NCBI GenBank assembly: GCA_029781975.1
Contig: JAKOVQ010000028.1
Location: forward strand, 1-55,695
DNA from: Acidobacteriota bacterium
Lineage (GTDB): Bacteria; Acidobacteriota; Thermoanaerobaculia; UBA5066
Direction of reading: 5' to 3'
Length of the DNA: 55,695 nt
Every line of letters begins with the position of its first letter. Positions within the stretch are counted from its first letter, which is position 1. Shown piece after piece: positions 42,973-51,798 of this stretch. The notes under the pieces are model-generated. The model was given only the letters and a program-made list of their open reading frames with translations. It was not told where the DNA came from and made no database searches. The translations under genes and the position numbers were made by a program.

Positions 42973-44550
42973 TCAGCGCAGCTCGCGCTTGAGGATCTTC
43001 CCCGTCGCCGTCATCGGGAGGGCGTCGCGGAACTCGAGGAGCCTCGGCGCCTTGTGGGCGCCGAACTGCTCGCGGCACCAGGCGAGGAGCTCGGCCTCGG
43101 TGACGGCGCTCCCGGGAGCGCGGACGACGAAGGCCTTGACCTCCTCCCCCAGCCGCTCGTCGGGGACGCCGACCACCGCGCAGAGGGAGACCGCGGGGTG
43201 GGTGATGAGGACCTCCTCCAGCTCGCGCGGATAGACGTTGAACCCGCCGCGGATGACCATGTCCTTCATCCGGTCGACGAGGTGGAGGTAGCCGTCCTCG
43301 TCGAACAGGCCGACGTCGCCGCTGTGGAACCAGCCGTTCCGGGTGGCGTCGGCGGTCGGACCGGGGCGCTTGTAGTACCCCTTCATCACGTTGTGGCCGC
43401 GGATGACGACCTCGCCCCGCTGCCCCGCCGGGAGCGGGCGGTCCTCGCGGTCGACCACGGCGACCTCCACCCCCAGGATCGGCTGGCCCACGGTCCCCGG
43501 ACGCGACGGCCGGTGGGGGTGGTTGAACGTGGCGACCGGCGAGGTCTCGGAGAGGCCGTACCCCTCGAGGACCCTCACGCCGAGGAGCGCGGTGAAGCGC
43601 TCGAGGAGCTCCACCGGAAGCGCGGCCCCGCCGGAGAGGCAGAGGCGGAGCGATTCCCGGAGCGGCGCCACGTCGGTCCCCGCCTGCTTCACGTGCTCGG
43701 CGACGGCCCAGAACATCGTCGGCACCGCGGCCCAGAAGTTCACGCGCTCGCGGACGATCGTCTCGACGACGGCGGCAGGGTCGAAGCGGGGCATCAGGAC
43801 GAGCGTCCCGCCGTGGACGAACGCCGAGAGCATCTGGCAGACCTGGCCGAAGGAGTGGAAGAGCGGGAGCGTCACGAGGTGGACGTTCCTCCCGTCCGGG
43901 CTCACGTCGATCGAGGAGCCGGAGAGGAGCTGGACGCCGGCCGCGTTCATCCAGAGGTTGAGGTGGGTCAGCTCAGCCCCCTTCGGCTGGCCGGTCGTCC
44001 CCGAGGTGTAGAGGACGACCGCCGTGTCGAGCGGGGAGCGCGGGACGGTGGGGACGGCCCCGGTCCCCATCGCCATGAGCCCGCCGAGGGTGAGGGCTCC
44101 GCCGGGCCCCTCGGCCGCGGCCGGGTCGGCGGTGAGGACGACGAAGTGCTCGCACCCCGCGACCGAGTCGAACGCCTCGCGGCCCCAGGCGGCCATCGGG
44201 AGCTCGGGGGTCCCCTCGAAGCAGAGGTAGGCGCGGGCGTCGCCGTCGGCGAGGTGGTAGGCGATCTCCCGCGGCTTCAGGAGGACGTTGAGCGGGACGA
44301 CGACGCAGCCGGCGCGGAGGATCCCGAAGTAGGCGACGACGAAGTGAGGGAGGTTGGGACAGGAGAGGGCGACGTGGTCGCCCGGGGCGAGGCCCAGGGC
44401 CCGCAGGCCGCTGGCGACACGGCCCACGAGCGCGTCCAGCTGGGCGTACGTGAGCCGCTTGCCTCCCAGGACGACGGCTTCCTGCACGGGCCGGTGCCGC
44501 GCCTGGTGGTCCAGGAGAGAGGCGACGTTCAACGTCGTGGCAGCTTCCAC
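42973..44550 (-). CDS. AMP-forming acyl-CoA ligase (long-chain type)
   Basis: 525 aa. GTG at 44550 chosen because AGGAGG lies 5 nt upstream. ANL-superfamily motifs: P-loop YTSGTTGQPKGAELTH, YGLSETSPV, GWFHSGDVG, and the hinge/catalytic region DRMKDMVIRGGFNVYPRELE with the final Lys in MTATGKILKREL. Activates fatty or aryl acids to acyl-CoA via acyl-AMP. Substrate not readable. Cytosolic or membrane-peripheral. A divergent ~205-bp gap separates it from the TPR gene. Confidence 0.9.
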   Translation of the reverse strand: MEAATTLNVASLLDHQARHRPVQEAVVLGGKRLTYAQLDALVGRVASGLRALGLAPGDHVALSCPNLPHFVVAYFGILRAGCVVVPLNVLLKPREIAYHLADGDARAYLCFEGTPELPMAAWGREAFDSVAGCEHFVVLTADPAAAEGPGGALTLGGLMAMGTGAVPTVPRSPLDTAVVLYTSGTTGQPKGAELTHLNLWMNAAGVQLLSGSSIDVSPDGRNVHLVTLPLFHSFGQVCQMLSAFVHGGTLVLMPRFDPAAVVETIVRERVNFWAAVPTMFWAVAEHVKQAGTDVAPLRESLRLCLSGGAALPVELLERFTALLGVRVLEGYGLSETSPVATFNHPHRPSRPGTVGQPILGVEVAVVDREDRPLPAGQRGEVVIRGHNVMKGYYKRPGPTADATRNGWFHSGDVGLFDEDGYLHLVDRMKDMVIRGGFNVYPRELEEVLITHPAVSLCAVVGVPDERLGEEVKAFVVRAPGSAVTEAELLAWCREQFGAHKAPRLLEFRDALPMTATGKILKRELR

Positions 44551-44755
44551 GCAGGCCTCCTGGGCCGCCCGAGGCAACGGCGAACGAGCGGGCCTCGCGG
44601 GCCGGCGTGATTCGAGCTCGGACGGTGCGCCGCGGATTGTAGGGGAGGGGCGGATTCACGCGGACTGCCGCCGCGCGGCGAGGATCGCTAGAATCCGCCC
44701 GCCACTTCGGGCCACATCACGGGTTCCTCAGAGCTTGCTTGACGGAGGCACGCCC

Positions 44756-45412
44756 ATGAATCGGCGCATCCTGATCGGAATCGTCGTCGGAGGGGTCTCG
44801 CTCTTCATGCTCGTGCGCGCGTTGCAGCACGCCCGCCGGCCGGCCTGGGAGTCGCACATCACCGGCGACGCCGCAGCACGCGCCGGGATCGCGGCGGTCG
44901 AGAAGGGGGAGCACGCGGAGGCGGCGCGGGCGCTCGAGTTCGCGCTGCGGAAGCCGAGGCTCGAGGTCGCCGACGCCGACGTCTACCAGGCGCTCGGCAA
45001 GGCCTACGTGGGGATGGACCGGACGGGCACGGGAGAGTCGCGGCTGCACGAGGGGTTCGTCCTGCAGGGGCTCGCCCACCGGATGCGGGGCGACGTCGGG
45101 AAGGCCGAGGCTGCCTACGCAGCCGCGGAGCGGGCCCGGCCCGACTACGCCCTGGCGTACGAGAGCCTCGGCGCGCTGCGGCTGGCCCAGGGGAGGCACC
45201 AGGAGGCCATCGTGCAGCTCGAGCGCGCGATCGCGCTCGACCCGGCCAAGGCGATCACGCGCTCCAACCTGGCGCTCGCCTACGCAAGCGTCGGCCGATT
45301 CGCGGAAGCCGACGTCCAGGTCCAGCAGGCGGAGCACCTCGGCTATCCCAAGGTCGAGCGGCTGAGGAGCCTCGTCAAGGACCGCCGCGCCCGGAGCGCC
45401 GTCGAAAGGTAG
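44756..45412 (+). CDS. TPR-repeat protein with an N-terminal membrane anchor
   Basis: 218 aa. Residues 5-22 form one membrane segment (ILIGIVVGGVSLFMLV). The rest contains about four TPR units (AGIAAVEKGEHAEAARALEF, AHRMRGDVGKAEAAYAAAE, YESLGALRLAQGRHQEAIVQLE, SNLALAYASVGRFAEADVQV). Likely a periplasm-facing scaffold. ATG behind GACGGAGG; a TAGAAT hexamer lies at 44689-44694. Confidence 0.82.
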   Translation: MNRRILIGIVVGGVSLFMLVRALQHARRPAWESHITGDAAARAGIAAVEKGEHAEAARALEFALRKPRLEVADADVYQALGKAYVGMDRTGTGESRLHEGFVLQGLAHRMRGDVGKAEAAYAAAERARPDYALAYESLGALRLAQGRHQEAIVQLERAIALDPAKAITRSNLALAYASVGRFAEADVQVQQAEHLGYPKVERLRSLVKDRRARSAVER

Positions 45413-45502
45413 GCGCGATCGACGGTCGAGCAGGTGATCCGGCCGTGGAGCGTTCGCGCCACGTCGACGGAATCCTCGGGATCTCCGGACGGGCGAGAGG
45501 CT

Positions 45503-45578
45503 TGGTAGCGCATACGGGACTCGAACCCGTGTTACCGCCGTGAGAGGGCGGCGTCCTGGACCGCTAGACGAATGCGCC
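45503..45578 (-). tRNA. tRNA-Glu (CTC)
   Basis: On the minus strand the sequence folds as a tRNA: acceptor GGCGCAT/ATGCGCT, anticodon loop CCTCTCA with anticodon CTC, T-arm GGTTCGAGTCC-like, and encoded CCA end. 76 nt including CCA. Confidence 0.93.
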
Positions 45579-45620
45579 GTGTCCACGCCGCCGGAAGCCC
45601 CGCTTCCGGCAAGGGCGGGT

Positions 45621-45650
45621 TTTATAGCACGGGTCCGGCGGGGCGGACAA
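45621..45650 (-). promoter_or_regulatory. Promoter of tRNA-Glu
   Basis: On the minus strand, TTGTCC (45650-45645), 18 bp, TATAAA (45626-45621). A 9-bp perfect hairpin (45590-45610) lies between the promoter and the tRNA 5' end, within the likely precursor leader. Confidence 0.55.
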
Positions 45651-45682
45651 GGGAGCCCCGGCCGGACCCGGAAGGCGTCCCG

Positions 45683-47023
45683 TCAGTCCGCCTGGCGGAC
45701 CCAGCGGAAGATCTCGGGGAGCGTCGGCTTCTTGCCGTACATCAGGATCCCCACCCGGTAGACGCGCCCGGCGAGCCAGGCGACGGCCCAGATGGAGACG
45801 AGGAGGATCGCGACGGAGACCCCGATCTGCCACGCCGGCGGGGGCTGGACCGAGATCCGCATGAACATCAGGAGCGGGCTCGTGAAGGGGATGAAGGAGA
45901 GGACCTGCGCCAGCATCCCGTTGGGGGAGTTGAAGGCGAAGAACCAGGTCGTCGACGCCAGGACCAGCATCATCCCGGGGATCATCACGAACTGCTGGGC
46001 CTCCTGCTCCGTGTTGAACGGGGCCGCCAGGGCCGCGTAGAGGCCGGCGTAGAGGAAGTAGCCGAGGAGGAAGAAGACGACGAACGCGACGAGCGTCCCG
46101 GTCGGGATCGGCGGGAGCGTCGCCCCGAGGCCGAGGGCGCCGACGACGGCGGGGAGGGTGAGGCCGAGCGTCAGGAGGGCCCAGACGGCGTACTGCGTCA
46201 GGCCCACGAGGCCGATGCCGACGATCTTCCCGAGCATCAGGTGCGTCGGCCGGACCGAGGAGACGATCACCTCGACGATCCGGCTGTTCTTCTCCTCGAG
46301 GACGCCGCGCATGATGAAGGCGCCGTAGACGAAGATGGAGATGTAGATGAGGAAGAAGAAGATGCCGGAGATGGCCAGGTTGAAGCCGGCGTTCTTCGAG
46401 GCCTCGGGCGTCTCGACCTCCTTCGCCTCGCGCGGGTCGAGCGTCACCTTCAGGCGCGCCTTGTCGTAGACGTCGGGCGAGACCCCCTGGTCCTTGAGGC
46501 GCTCCTTGGTGGCGGCCCGGGAGAGGAGCGAGGCGATCGTCTCGCGCATGACGAGGTCGGACTTCACCGACTGCGCCCGCCACTCGGCGTCCCCCTTCTG
46601 GAGGGCGTCGGCGGGGATGACGATGTAGGCCTTGATCCGCTCCTTCTGGACGTCGTCGTTCAGCTTCCGCCTCACGTCGGGGAGGGTCGCGGCCGTGGCG
46701 TCCACCTTGAAGAAGTCGATCTTCGTCGAGAGGCTCCGGTTCCTCCGCCCCTCCTCGTCGCGCGCCTCCTCCGCCTTCTTCGCGGCGTCCTCGTCGTCGT
46801 CGCCGCGGGCGGCGTACTCGGCGAGGAGGGGCTGGTAGAGGCGCCCCGTCAGGTCGACGACGCCGATCTTCCCCTTGGCGATGAGCGACTTCGAGAGGGC
46901 CACCTGCAGGAAGATGAAGCCGAGGCCGAGCGTGGGGATGAGGATCGTCGAGATCCAGAAGGCCTTCGACCGGACCTGCTGGAGGTACTCGCGGCGGATG
47001 ACGGCGAGGAGCTTGGGGTTCAC
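45683..47023 (-). CDS. ABC-2 type permease (NatB-like)
   Basis: 446 aa, GTG at 47023. One N-terminal membrane segment (FWISTILIPTLGLGFIFLQ), a ~180-residue extracytoplasmic loop, then ~5 more segments (GIFFFLIYISIFVYGAFIM, IVGIGLVGLTQYAVWALL, VVFFLLGYFLYAGLYAAL). The motif GVLEEKNSRIVEVIVSSVRP is diagnostic of ABC-2 sodium/drug-export permeases. Starts 5 nt after the ATPase gene. Substrate unknown. Confidence 0.88.
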   Translation of the reverse strand: MNPKLLAVIRREYLQQVRSKAFWISTILIPTLGLGFIFLQVALSKSLIAKGKIGVVDLTGRLYQPLLAEYAARGDDDEDAAKKAEEARDEEGRRNRSLSTKIDFFKVDATAATLPDVRRKLNDDVQKERIKAYIVIPADALQKGDAEWRAQSVKSDLVMRETIASLLSRAATKERLKDQGVSPDVYDKARLKVTLDPREAKEVETPEASKNAGFNLAISGIFFFLIYISIFVYGAFIMRGVLEEKNSRIVEVIVSSVRPTHLMLGKIVGIGLVGLTQYAVWALLTLGLTLPAVVGALGLGATLPPIPTGTLVAFVVFFLLGYFLYAGLYAALAAPFNTEQEAQQFVMIPGMMLVLASTTWFFAFNSPNGMLAQVLSFIPFTSPLLMFMRISVQPPPAWQIGVSVAILLVSIWAVAWLAGRVYRVGILMYGKKPTLPEIFRWVRQAD

Positions 47024-47028
47024 GGCGC

Positions 47029-47814
47029 TCACCTCAGGGCCTCGGCGGTGGGAGCGGAGAGGCCCGACTCCTCGACGGCCTTGATGAAGATCTTCTCGAG
47101 CTCCGGCTCGGGCTCGACCGGGGGCGGCAGGGGGACGCGGTCGCGGTAGGCGTGCTTGATCTCCTTGACGGTGCCGTCGAGGAGCTTCTTCCCGCGGTAG
47201 ATGAGGGCGATCCGGTCGCAGAGCCGCTCGGCCTGCTCCATGACGTGCGTCGAGAAGACGACCGTCTTCCCCTGCCGCTTGAACTCGGTCAGGAAGTCCT
47301 TCAGGAGGACGACGTTCAGCGGGTCGAGGCCGGAGAAGGGCTCGTCGAGGATGAGGACCGGCGGGTCGTGGACGATCGTGCCGAGGAACTGGACCTTCTG
47401 CTGCATCCCCTTCGACAGCTCCTCGGTCTTCTTCTGGAGCCAGGGGCGGAGGTCCATCGAGTCGATCCACCGCTCCAGCCGCTCCATCGCGGTCTTCCGG
47501 TCGACCCCCTTGATCGAGGCGAAGAAGAGGATCTGGTCGATCACCTTCATCTTCCGGTAGAGCCCGCGCTCCTCCGGCAGGTAGCCGATCCGCTCCTGGA
47601 GCGCCTCCGACATCGGCTCGCCCAGGACGCGGATCTCCCCCTCGTCCGCCTTCGTGATGTTCATGATCATCCGGATGGTGGTCGTCTTTCCCGCCCCGTT
47701 CGGGCCGAGGAGGCCGAACGTCACGCCCGCCGGGACCTCGAGGTCGAGGCCGTCGACGGCCGTGAACTTCCCGAAGCGCTTCACGACGCCGGTGAGCTTG
47801 ATCGTCGGGTTCAT
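47029..47814 (-). CDS. ABC transporter ATP-binding protein (NatA-like)
   Basis: 261 aa, ATG at 47814. Walker A GPNGAGKTTTIRM, Q-loop region YLPEERGLY, signature LSKGMQQKVQF, Walker B VLILDEPFSGLDP and H-loop FSTHVM. The signature LSKGMQ is typical of ABC-2 export ATPases. Forms an exporter with the downstream permease. On the minus strand TATAAA (near 47845) and AGGAGA lie just upstream. Confidence 0.93.
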   Translation of the reverse strand: MNPTIKLTGVVKRFGKFTAVDGLDLEVPAGVTFGLLGPNGAGKTTTIRMIMNITKADEGEIRVLGEPMSEALQERIGYLPEERGLYRKMKVIDQILFFASIKGVDRKTAMERLERWIDSMDLRPWLQKKTEELSKGMQQKVQFLGTIVHDPPVLILDEPFSGLDPLNVVLLKDFLTEFKRQGKTVVFSTHVMEQAERLCDRIALIYRGKKLLDGTVKEIKHAYRDRVPLPPPVEPEPELEKIFIKAVEESGLSAPTAEALR

Positions 47815-48003
47815 CTGTGAGGGTGCTCTCCTGGGGTGATTTATACGTCCCCGCCGCCCCGGGGTTTGCCGCGGCGCGGGAAAGGGGCCGCCCCGGCCCC
47901 GCATCCCATTCTCTCCGCGTGGCTTCCTCCCTCGCCCGCGGGTCCGGGCGGAGGCCGCTTGAAATGTCGAGCAGCATCCGCTAACCTCCGCCTCCCCGTT
48001 GAT

Positions 48004-48081
48004 GCGCCCATAGCTCAACTGGATCAGAGCGTTTGACTACGGATCAAAAGGTTGGGGGTTCGAGTCCTCCTGGGCGCACCA
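48004..48081 (+). tRNA. tRNA-Arg (ACG), integration site
   Basis: Folds as a 78-nt tRNA including encoded CCA: acceptor GCGCCCA/TGGGCGC, anticodon stem TTTGA/TCAAA with loop CTACGGA (anticodon ACG), T-arm GGGGGTTCGAGTCCTCC-like. Its 3' 36 nt are duplicated at 55432, marking it as the target of the element below. Confidence 0.93.
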
Positions 48082-48084
48082 CTC
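48046..48084 (+). repeat. attL: 39-bp direct repeat overlapping the tRNA-Arg 3' end
   Basis: Covers the tRNA from the anticodon stem to CCA plus CTC. Identical over 39 bp to 55432-55470. The tRNA remains complete, as when the element supplies the replaced 3' end. Confidence 0.9.
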
Positions 48085-48294
48085 AATCCCACTGACAGGG
48101 AAGGACGTACGGGCGAGGAGCGATCGGCTCCCGCATCCGGAGCGTCCGCGCGGTGCTGGTAGCGGTGCTAGTCGCGCACCAGCGCCGCCGCGGAGTTCGA
48201 CGGACTCCCCAACACCAGACCCCGCCCGCGGCACGCTCGCCGACGTGAGTCGATCTCTACGTCGAAGGGACAGCGAGTCGATCGGGGGTGCCCG

Positions 48295-49536
48295 GTGAGC
48301 CCGTCGCTGCCGGGCTTCTCCTACGACGCCAGGACGAAGACGGCGCGCTTCGTCGTCTACGTCCCGGGCGCGAAGGGCCGCTCCCGCCGCAAGCGGACCG
48401 TCCAGGCGGCCTCCCGCGCAGACGCGCTCCACCTCTGGGCCACGTTCCGTGACGAGGTCGCGGGCGGGCTCGTCGCCCCGCGCGAGACGAAGACGCTCCG
48501 GGCGCTCTTCGACGCCTCCCTCGACCTCGTCGCCGCCCGCATCGCGCCCTCGACGGCGGGGAACTACCGGAGCCTCGCCGTCCGCCACCTCCTGCCCGCG
48601 CTCGGGAGCACGCCACTCGACCGGATCACAACCGCCCTCGTCCACGACCTCGCCGCCTCCATGCGCCGAAGCGGTCTCGCCCCCGCCACCGTGAACGCGG
48701 CACTACGGACGCTGAAGGTCCTCCTCCACCAGGCGGTCGAGCGCGAGGAGATCGAGACGTACCCGCTCCGGCGTCGCGTCGTCATGGAGCCGGTCGAGCC
48801 GCTCACCCTCGAGCTCTCGGACGCGGAGCGCAAGCGCTTCCTCGCCGCCTCCGACGACGAGGCGGGGTTCCGCGCCCACCTCGGCCGGCCCCGCCACCGC
48901 GGCAACGTCGTCTCGAGCCCCGGCTTCGGCGGCGCACCGCGCTCCTTCGGCGGGGGCGTCCGCCCGGACGGCGAAGCCGCCGCCAAGCTGTTTCGGCGGT
49001 ACCAGCGGCTCAAGCCGCTCTTCGTCGTCGCGCTCGAGACGGGCCTTCGGCGGTGCGACCTCCTCGTTCTCCGCTGGACGGCGGTCGACCCCGCAGCCGG
49101 GATGCTCCGCGTCGCGGTCGCGAAGACGCGGCGCACGGCAGTCATCCCGCTCTCTGCCGCCTGCCGCGCGGCGCTCGACGAGCTGCGGCTCCGACCGGTC
49201 GTCTCCGAGGCGGTGTTCGCCGACGAGAGCGGACGACCCGTCGGCCTCGGGCGCGTCCTCCGTGCGTTCAAGACGGCGAAGGCGATGGCGGGTATCCGAC
49301 GTCGCTTCCGCTTCCACGACCTCCGCCATACCTTCGCCTGCCGTCTCGCGAGCAGCGGCGTCCCGATCCAGCTCATCGCCCGGGCACTCGCCCACACCTC
49401 GATCCGAACCTGCGAGCGCTACGCCCGACCATCCGAGGAGGCCCTTCGGGCGGTCCGCGACGCCCCCGATCGTGACGCCGTCGGGGCAGGTGGGGCGCAG
49501 AGGCTGGGTGCGAAGCCGACTTCGCTGGGGGTCTGA
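48295..49536 (+). CDS. int: Tyrosine recombinase (phage-type integrase)
   Basis: 413 aa, GTG at 48295. N-terminal arm-binding-like basic region (residues ~1-65), SAM-like core-binding domain (~70-160, APSTAGNYRSLAVRHLLPAL), and catalytic domain: first Arg in ETGLRRCDLLVLRW, Lys in the VAKTRRTAVIPL hairpin, HDLRHTFACRL, and HTSIRTCERYAR with the nucleophilic Tyr. A ~45-residue Gly/Arg-rich insertion (around GRPRHRGNVVSSPGFGG) lies between the core-binding and catalytic domains. Catalyses attachment-site recombination at tRNA-Arg. Confidence 0.92.
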   Translation: MSPSLPGFSYDARTKTARFVVYVPGAKGRSRRKRTVQAASRADALHLWATFRDEVAGGLVAPRETKTLRALFDASLDLVAARIAPSTAGNYRSLAVRHLLPALGSTPLDRITTALVHDLAASMRRSGLAPATVNAALRTLKVLLHQAVEREEIETYPLRRRVVMEPVEPLTLELSDAERKRFLAASDDEAGFRAHLGRPRHRGNVVSSPGFGGAPRSFGGGVRPDGEAAAKLFRRYQRLKPLFVVALETGLRRCDLLVLRWTAVDPAAGMLRVAVAKTRRTAVIPLSAACRAALDELRLRPVVSEAVFADESGRPVGLGRVLRAFKTAKAMAGIRRRFRFHDLRHTFACRLASSGVPIQLIARALAHTSIRTCERYARPSEEALRAVRDAPDRDAVGAGGAQRLGAKPTSLGV

Positions 49537-49693
49537 GGACGAGTGACGCAGCATCAACACGTCCCGCAGGAGGCATTCGTGGCGCTTCGGACGAGCGAGA
49601 AATCGAGCGAGCGGGAGCAGGCGCTCGCCCGCATTCCGAGGCAACGCGGGCCCCATTGCGCGTGACAGCAGCGAGTTCCGCTCGTTATCACGT

Positions 49694-49737
49694 TTGCTAC
49701 GTAACGTTCTATGAGATACACTAAAGTAGGTACGTAG
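49694..49737 (+). promoter_or_regulatory. abiE promoter and inverted repeat
   Basis: TTGCTA (49694-49699), 17 bp, TACACT (49717-49722), giving a start near 49729, ~11 nt before the ATG. CTACGTA (49697-49703) and TACGTAG (49731-49737) form an inverted repeat around the -10. AbiEi antitoxins are known to repress their operon through promoter inverted repeats. Base composition is AT-rich here. Confidence 0.6.
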
Positions 49738-49739
49738 AT

Positions 49740-50579
49740 ATGCCCCCTCTCCCGCCCACTTACGGTGAAACCCGCGGCCTCGCCCTCATGGAGGGCCTCG
49801 AGGACGCAGGCAAGATCGTGTTCACGGCCGCCGATGCCCAGGCCATCGGCGCGAGGCGCGGTATGACGCCCGGCCAGGTCCACCTGCTCACCTCGCGTCT
49901 CGCCCGGGCGGGGTGGATCCGGCGGATCAAGCGCGGCCTCTACGCGACCACAGGACGGCTCCCGGGGTCGGTCGCCCCCCACGACTACGCGATCGCCCTG
50001 GCGCTCGCCACACCGTCGGCCCTGAGCCACCGCACGGCCTTGCACTTCCACGGGCTCTCCGACCAGGTGCCGCGGGAGATCACCTGCACGACGACGGCGA
50101 AGGTGGTCACCCCGTCCATGCGCGGTCGCGGGAAGGGCGAGAGTGCCTGGGTCGTCGACGGCCTTCGCGTCCAGCTCGTGACGGTCCGGCCGGAGCGCTT
50201 CTTCGGGTTCGCCGACGTCTGGGTCGACCAGCGGACGAAGGTCGCCATGACCGACCGGGAGCGCACCGTCCTCGACCTCATGGCCGACCCTGCCCGCTTC
50301 GGCGGCCTCGGGGACGCGCTTTCGATCCTCGAGGCGTACCACCACTCCCTCGACTTGCCGCGTCTCGTCTCCTACGCCGAGCGCTACGGCGTCGCAGTCG
50401 TCGCCAAGCGCCTCGGCTGGGCGCTCGAGTCGTTCGGTGTGAAGGGGAAGGTGCTCGCCCCGCTCCTCGCCGTCCCCGTGAGGATGATCCAGCCTCTCGA
50501 TCCCCGGAGGGCGCGCGTCGGACCCGTCATAGCCCGCTGGCACCTCCAGGAAAACCTCGCTGCCCCCCTGGCGCGATGA
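49740..50579 (+). CDS. abiEi: AbiEi antitoxin
   Basis: 279 aa. Winged helix-turn-helix at the N-terminus (TPGQVHLLTSRLARAGWIRRIKRGLYA) and the AbiEi C-terminal domain (HRTALHFHGLSDQ; TDRERTVLDLMADP; VSYAERYGVAVVAKRLGW). Represses transcription and counters AbiEii in type IV toxin-antitoxin systems that block phage by abortive infection. Its TGA overlaps the toxin ATG (ATGA). Confidence 0.9.
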   Translation: MPPLPPTYGETRGLALMEGLEDAGKIVFTAADAQAIGARRGMTPGQVHLLTSRLARAGWIRRIKRGLYATTGRLPGSVAPHDYAIALALATPSALSHRTALHFHGLSDQVPREITCTTTAKVVTPSMRGRGKGESAWVVDGLRVQLVTVRPERFFGFADVWVDQRTKVAMTDRERTVLDLMADPARFGGLGDALSILEAYHHSLDLPRLVSYAERYGVAVVAKRLGWALESFGVKGKVLAPLLAVPVRMIQPLDPRRARVGPVIARWHLQENLAAPLAR

Positions 50580-51433
50580 AGCTCGAGACGCACCTCAAGG
50601 CGGCTGCCCGTACGTCTGGCGTCCCGTACGAGACGATCCTGAAGGACTACGCGATCGGCCACCTCCTCGCCGCCATCGCCGCGGAACCCATCCTCGCGGG
50701 AACGCTCGTGATGAAGGGCGGCACGGCCCTTCGGAAGCTCTCCTTCGGCGACTACCGATTCAGCGAGGATCTCGACTTCACCTCGGTGGGCGCGCCGAAG
50801 AGGGCGACCCTCGAGAAGGCGCTCCGCGCCGTGGCGACGAGGGCGGAGGCGAGCATGTCGGTCTCGGGACCGTTCTCCATCACGCTCGAGCGCGTCCGGC
50901 ACAAGGAGGCGCACCCCGGCGAGCAGGAGGACTACACCTTCCGCGTGCAGTTCCCCTGGCAGCGCCAGGCACTCTGCACCGTGAAGGTCGAGGTGACCGC
51001 CGACGAGCCAGTCCTCCTGTCGACGGCATCGAAGCCGATCCTCCACGGCTACGGCGAGGAACTCCCGGGCGAGATCCGGGCATACGCCCTCGAGGAGATC
51101 GTCGCCGAGAAGCTCCGCTCCATCCTCCAGAGTGAGGCGCGCCGCGTCGCCCGCGCGTGGATCAGGCCGCGCTGCCGGGACTACTACGATCTCTGGCGAG
51201 TCCTCGGGACGTACGGCGCGTCGCTCGATCGAGAGGCGGTACGTCGCATCCTCCCGGAGAAGTGCGCCGCCCGCGGCGTCACCTTCCAGACCGTCGACGA
51301 CTTCTTCCCTCCCGGCCTCGTCGCGCTCGTCACCGACGCATGGGAGGGCGACCTCGCGGGCGTCGTGGCGGAGCTGCCAAACGTCGCTCTCGTTCTGTCC
51401 GACCTCCACGACGACATCGACTCCGTCGTCTAA
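50576..51433 (+). CDS. abiEii: AbiEii nucleotidyltransferase toxin
   Basis: 285 aa. NTase motifs: MKGGTALRKLSFGDYRFSED and DLDFTSV (GS-like loop and catalytic Asp pair), then EEIVAEKLRSILQ and RPRCRDYYDLWRVL. AbiEii/MenT-type toxins transfer nucleotides, in some cases to tRNA acceptor ends. Co-translated with abiEi. Confidence 0.92.
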   Translation: MKLETHLKAAARTSGVPYETILKDYAIGHLLAAIAAEPILAGTLVMKGGTALRKLSFGDYRFSEDLDFTSVGAPKRATLEKALRAVATRAEASMSVSGPFSITLERVRHKEAHPGEQEDYTFRVQFPWQRQALCTVKVEVTADEPVLLSTASKPILHGYGEELPGEIRAYALEEIVAEKLRSILQSEARRVARAWIRPRCRDYYDLWRVLGTYGASLDREAVRRILPEKCAARGVTFQTVDDFFPPGLVALVTDAWEGDLAGVVAELPNVALVLSDLHDDIDSVV

Positions 51434-51798
51434 CCGCGCGTCGCAGCAGCATCACCCGCGAGCGAAGCACGTCCCCCGGTGAGGTCTCGCGGCTCGCGCA
51501 GATTCGGAAACGGGGCGGCGACTCCACCTGCGCCCTCGCGCCGGCCGGGTGGATGGCCGCGTCCCCGGACGGGCGGGTCTCGTTCACGGCGGATCAGCCG
51601 CCCGACCCCGTGATCTCCCGCCCGAACCTGAAGCTCCACGCGGCGACCGGGAGGACACTCGGGCTCCTCGATGTCATCGCTACACAGAGGCGCGCCCTGC
51701 TCGCTCAGACGAGGAGCGACGCGCCGCGGGTCGCCTCCCGAGCGTGAGCGGCAGCGATGCGGTCGACGGATTGCGCAGTCCACCCTATTCTTTGGAGT
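51434..51798 (+). other. Inter-gene stretch with an open but start-less frame
   Basis: 365 bp between abiEii and the type IIG gene. One frame is open to TGA at 51745 (RPNLKLHAATGRTLGLLDV near its end) but has no credible start or Shine-Dalgarno, and I recognise no family; it is probably a remnant. A TATTCT hexamer (51786-51791) at the end likely serves the next gene. Confidence 0.4.
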